Positions 5,412 to 7,689 of a stretch of DNA of 7,689 nucleotides are shown piece by piece; the first letter of the stretch is position 1, and every line of letters starts with the position of its first letter. Where the stretch lies: positions 1 through 7,689 of the forward strand of contig JAAFHJ010000221.1 in NCBI GenBank assembly GCA_013298325.1, given 5' to 3'. The position numbers and the translations under genes are program-made. The notes under the pieces are model-generated. The model ran no database searches. It was given only the letters and a program-made list of their open reading frames with translations, and was not told the DNA's origin. This stretch comes from Myxococcales bacterium. GTDB lineage: Bacteria; Myxococcota_A; Polyangia; Polyangiales; Polyangiaceae.

Positions 5412-7241
5412 ATGTCGTACCGTTTGCGCGCTTCCGTCGGCCTCGCCCTTCCGCTCGCCACGTTCTTTTTCAGCGGACCGGCCTTCGCCGACCTGACTCC
5501 CCGGCAAACCTTCGATCTTCGTGGAGATATTGTGCTCGTGGGTGGCACGCTCGGCCACGACTGCCGCGCATCTACGCCGGCGCCGCTCGTCGGGACCGTC
5601 GACGCCGACTGCGGCCTTGAAACTGCCGACAGCGCCCTCGACGTCTTTTGGCGCTCCCAGGACCCGACCGACGCCACCGCATCTGCGAAGCTTGCGACGA
5701 AGGCGGCCGACGCCCGCACGACGGTCCGTCTCGGCCTCCCGGCGAACGCGAAGGTCCGCTACGCGCGCCTCTATTGGGGGAGCCGCGGCGCCGGGATCGA
5801 TGGCGCCGTGACCCTCGACCGGCCGGGCACGAACGCGACTGTCGCCGTCACCGCCGACTCGACGAGCCTTGTCGCGAGCGAACAGCCCCAGTGGGCGCAA
5901 GCGACCGCCGACGTTACCGCGTTTGTTGCCGCGCAAGGTGCCGGACTCTTTCGCTTTTCGAACTTCGATTTTGAAGACGTCCGCAACAAAAACGAGCAGA
6001 CCGCCTTCGCCGGCTGGTCGCTGATGGTCGTCTACGAAGACGACGCCGCCCCGAACCGGAATATCGCGCTCTTCGACGGCCTCGACCTCGTCCGAAACGG
6101 GAAAGCGGTCAGCGGGACGATCACCGGGTTCCGCGTTCCGAAGGCCGGCTTCGACGCCAAGCTGGCCGTCGTCGCCTACGAGGGGGACGTCGGCGGGACC
6201 GGAGATGCCCTGCAATTCAACGGAGTTGCCCTCAGCGATGCCCAGAACCCGAGCGACAACTTCTTCAACGGAACCCGGTCGATCCTCGGCCGGACCGCCA
6301 GCGATGGCGCCCTCGCGAGTTACTTGCAGAATACCGGCGATCTTCCGCGATTGAGCGGCGCTCCGGGGAGCAATCTCGGCGTTGATCTTGACATTGTCGA
6401 CATCACGAGCCGCGTCAAAGCCGACGAAACTTCTGCCACTTTTTCGCTGACGACCGGCGCCGATGCACTCGCCGACAAATATGCGGTGGGGGCGTTTGCG
6501 ACGTCGATTTCGACGCTCCGGCCGGACCTCTCCGGCATCAAGAAGTCGGTCGCCCGCGAAGGGGGCGGAACGACGATTCGCCCTGGTGATACGGTAGTTT
6601 ATACGATCACCGTCCCCAACGGCGGCAACGACAACGCGATCGACACCGTCATCGCCGATCCGCTGCCGAAGGGGGTAACGTTCGTCCCCGGTTCTATCGC
6701 CATTGGCGGCAAATCCTTCACCGACGCGGCAGGCGACGATGCTGGCGAGTTCAATGCGAGCTCCCGCACGGTGACGGCACGTATCGGTCTTGGCGCGACG
6801 GCCGCGAAGGGGGGCCTCGTCTGCGGCGCCACCATCGCCGACTGCCCCGCCGGCGGCGCGACCTCAGCGACCGTCACCTTCCGGGCGACCGTCGACGCGA
6901 CGGCGAAGGGGACGATCGACAACCAGGCAACCGTCGCCGCCACCGGCGAAAAAGGCGACGGGCGGCGGACGTACACCTCCGACGCCGACCCGACGACCGA
7001 CGGCGCCCAGGCAACGCGCTTCACCGTCGATGAAACCCCCGCCGAAGCCGACGCAGGCCCCGTCGAAGAGGACGCCGGTCCGGCGGTCGACGCAGGCGTC
7101 GTCGACGATGGCACGGAGATGGCGGGAGGGGCGCTCTCCTGCGGAACGTCCCCAGCAGCGGGCGGCCTTGGCGCTGCAGCCGCGGGGTTCTTCGCAGCTA
7201 TCGTCGCGCTCTACACGCGACGAAAAGGCGCAAAAAAGTAA
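5412..7241 (+). CDS. Exported DUF11-domain surface protein with MYXO-CTERM-like tail
   Basis: The 609-residue product looks like a cell-surface protein. The ATG has GGAGG 4 nt upstream. A Sec signal peptide spans 1-26 (hydrophobic core LALPLATFFF, cleavage after AFA). Residues 27-370 form a large beta-rich domain; ARLYWGS (118-124) and GWSLMVVYEDDAAPNRNIALFDG (201-223) resemble DUF3344-type modules. Residues 371-540 match a DUF11 repeat domain (PGDTVVYTITVPNGG, DPLPKGVTFVPGS), an Ig-like fold found in adhesins. A DAG linker (about 541-566) leads to a C-terminal tail with Cys577, a Gly/Ala-rich helix (583-601) and a basic end RRKGAKK. This is the MYXO-CTERM layout, whose members are thought to be cut by myxosortase and anchored at the surface. 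The tail differs from the strict GCS-type motif. Function, possibly adhesion or a structural role, is inference. Confidence 0.88.
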   Translation: MSYRLRASVGLALPLATFFFSGPAFADLTPRQTFDLRGDIVLVGGTLGHDCRASTPAPLVGTVDADCGLETADSALDVFWRSQDPTDATASAKLATKAADARTTVRLGLPANAKVRYARLYWGSRGAGIDGAVTLDRPGTNATVAVTADSTSLVASEQPQWAQATADVTAFVAAQGAGLFRFSNFDFEDVRNKNEQTAFAGWSLMVVYEDDAAPNRNIALFDGLDLVRNGKAVSGTITGFRVPKAGFDAKLAVVAYEGDVGGTGDALQFNGVALSDAQNPSDNFFNGTRSILGRTASDGALASYLQNTGDLPRLSGAPGSNLGVDLDIVDITSRVKADETSATFSLTTGADALADKYAVGAFATSISTLRPDLSGIKKSVAREGGGTTIRPGDTVVYTITVPNGGNDNAIDTVIADPLPKGVTFVPGSIAIGGKSFTDAAGDDAGEFNASSRTVTARIGLGATAAKGGLVCGATIADCPAGGATSATVTFRATVDATAKGTIDNQATVAATGEKGDGRRTYTSDADPTTDGAQATRFTVDETPAEADAGPVEEDAGPAVDAGVVDDGTEMAGGALSCGTSPAAGGLGAAAAGFFAAIVALYTRRKGAKK

Positions 7242-7332
7242 GGTTTTTCCAGGAGAACGAACGCCACGCCCTAGCGGGCGTCGGCGAACGAACGGGCTCC
7301 TCGAGCTACGGCCCGTCGTCTCTCGTCACGCC
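7242..7332. other. Convergent intergenic gap with hairpins and folD-end duplicate
   Basis: This gap separates the end of the DUF11 protein gene from the end of folD. It contains the extra copy of the folD 3' end and an inverted repeat ACGGGC (7292-7297) / GCCCGT (7311-7316). None of the hairpins has a T-run, so no standard intrinsic terminator is visible on either strand. Confidence 0.5.
7265..7297. repeat. 33-bp direct repeat, copy 1 (duplicate of folD 3' end)
   Basis: It matches 7327-7359 at 32 of 33 bases, with a repeat period of 62 bp. Read on the minus strand it encodes the same ARSFADAR-stop as the end of folD, but here it is outside the gene. It contains the hairpin ACGCCC (7266-7271) / GGGCGT (7276-7281). 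The single mismatch lies in the loop, so the stem is intact. Confidence 0.9.
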
Positions 7333-7359
7333 CTAACGGGCGTCGGCGAACGAACGGGC
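7327..7359. repeat. 33-bp direct repeat, copy 2 (true end of folD)
   Basis: This copy covers the last eight codons and the TAG stop of folD plus 6 nt beyond. The hairpin ACGCCC (7328-7333) / GGGCGT (7338-7343) has the stop codon partly in its 4-nt loop. Confidence 0.9.
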
Positions 7360-7689
7360 CAGGAGCGTATTCTCGAGAAGGCAGGCGATCGTCATCGGAC
7401 CGACGCCGCCGGGGACCGGCGTAATCCAGCCGGCGACCGCCGATGCCTCCGCGAAGTGCACGTCGCCGACGAGCTTTGCGACGCCGTCGACACCGGAAAC
7501 GCGATTGATGCCGACGTCGAGGACGACGGCCCCCGGTTTGATCCATGAGCCGCGTACGAACTCGGGGCGCCCGACGGCGGCGACGAGAATGTCGGCCTCC
7601 TGGCAAACGGCGGCGAGGTTTTCCGTACGGGAATGGGCGATGGTCACCGTCGCGTCGGCAGCCAGCAGAAGCATCGCCATCGGCCGCCC
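7333..7689 (-). CDS. folD: Bifunctional methylenetetrahydrofolate dehydrogenase/cyclohydrolase FolD (C-terminal part)
   Basis: FolD interconverts 5,10-methylene-, methenyl- and 10-formyl-tetrahydrofolate with NADP, feeding purine and formyl-Met synthesis in the cytoplasm. The window shows the last 118 residues; the N-terminal catalytic half lies beyond the right edge. Counting from the first visible residue, GRPMAM (1-6) is the end of the nucleotide-binding GRSxxVGxP motif. AHSRTENL (18-25) is the family's CHSxT segment with Ala in place of Cys. VLDVGIN falls at 56-62, GDVHF at 75-79 (family usually GDVDF), and the signature PGGVGPMT at 93-100. The stop at 7333-7335 sits in a hairpin, and the last codons are duplicated just downstream. 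It converges on the DUF11 protein gene. Identity is secure. Confidence 0.95.
   Translation of the reverse strand, partial: GRPMAMLLLAADATVTIAHSRTENLAAVCQEADILVAAVGRPEFVRGSWIKPGAVVLDVGINRVSGVDGVAKLVGDVHFAEASAVAGWITPVPGGVGPMTIACLLENTLLARSFADAR

Noticed and set aside
7265..7359. Possible CRISPR array
   Set aside because: Only two copies with a 29-bp gap; the repeat codes for the folD end, and no cas gene is present.
7271..7606. 111-aa minus-strand frame ending in ARSFADAR
   Set aside because: It lies out of frame with folD for most of its length and is Arg-rich; it shares the ending only because of the duplicated repeat.

Overview
The window is GC-rich, with dense short-gap genes. It most likely comes from a Myxococcota (deltaproteobacterial) chromosome, probably on the Polyangia side. 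Evidence for this is a secreted protein ending in a MYXO-CTERM-like tail, two exported proteins with Asp-Ala-Gly ('DAG') linkers typical of that group, a tig-clpP pair, and a chromosomal-type parA-parB operon. The placement is inferred from gene style, not from a marker-gene comparison.

Layout. Minus strand, read right to left from 2861 to 1: a small putative basic protein (54 aa), a small acidic protein (60 aa), trigger factor (tig), then the start of clpP, which runs off the left edge. This is a protein-folding and protein-quality cluster; clpX probably follows outside the window. A 210-bp gap at 2862-3071 with several inverted repeats separates it from the plus-strand parA-parB operon (3072-4720; 4-nt ATGA overlap), which drives chromosome segregation. 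That operon ends in a clear intrinsic terminator. A small minus-strand lipoprotein gene (4792-5193) converges on parB. It is divergent from a 609-aa plus-strand exported protein (5412-7241) with a DUF11 domain and a C-terminal surface-sorting tail. The right edge holds the 3' part of folD on the minus strand. Between the exported protein and folD lies a duplicated copy of the last codons of folD, each copy carrying a hairpin.

How the genes work together. Tig binds nascent chains at the ribosome, and ClpP degrades what fails to fold. ParA and ParB move replicated origins apart. The lipoprotein and the MYXO-CTERM-like protein are cell-envelope products. FolD supplies one-carbon units. I see no defence system, mobile element, CRISPR array or RNA gene. 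Most of the window is housekeeping. The best leads are small: a strong hairpin at the tig start codon with a competing upstream GTG start, a palindromic operator-like site before parA, the duplicated folD 3' end, two small unannotated-looking proteins, and a possible frameshift at the lipoprotein start.
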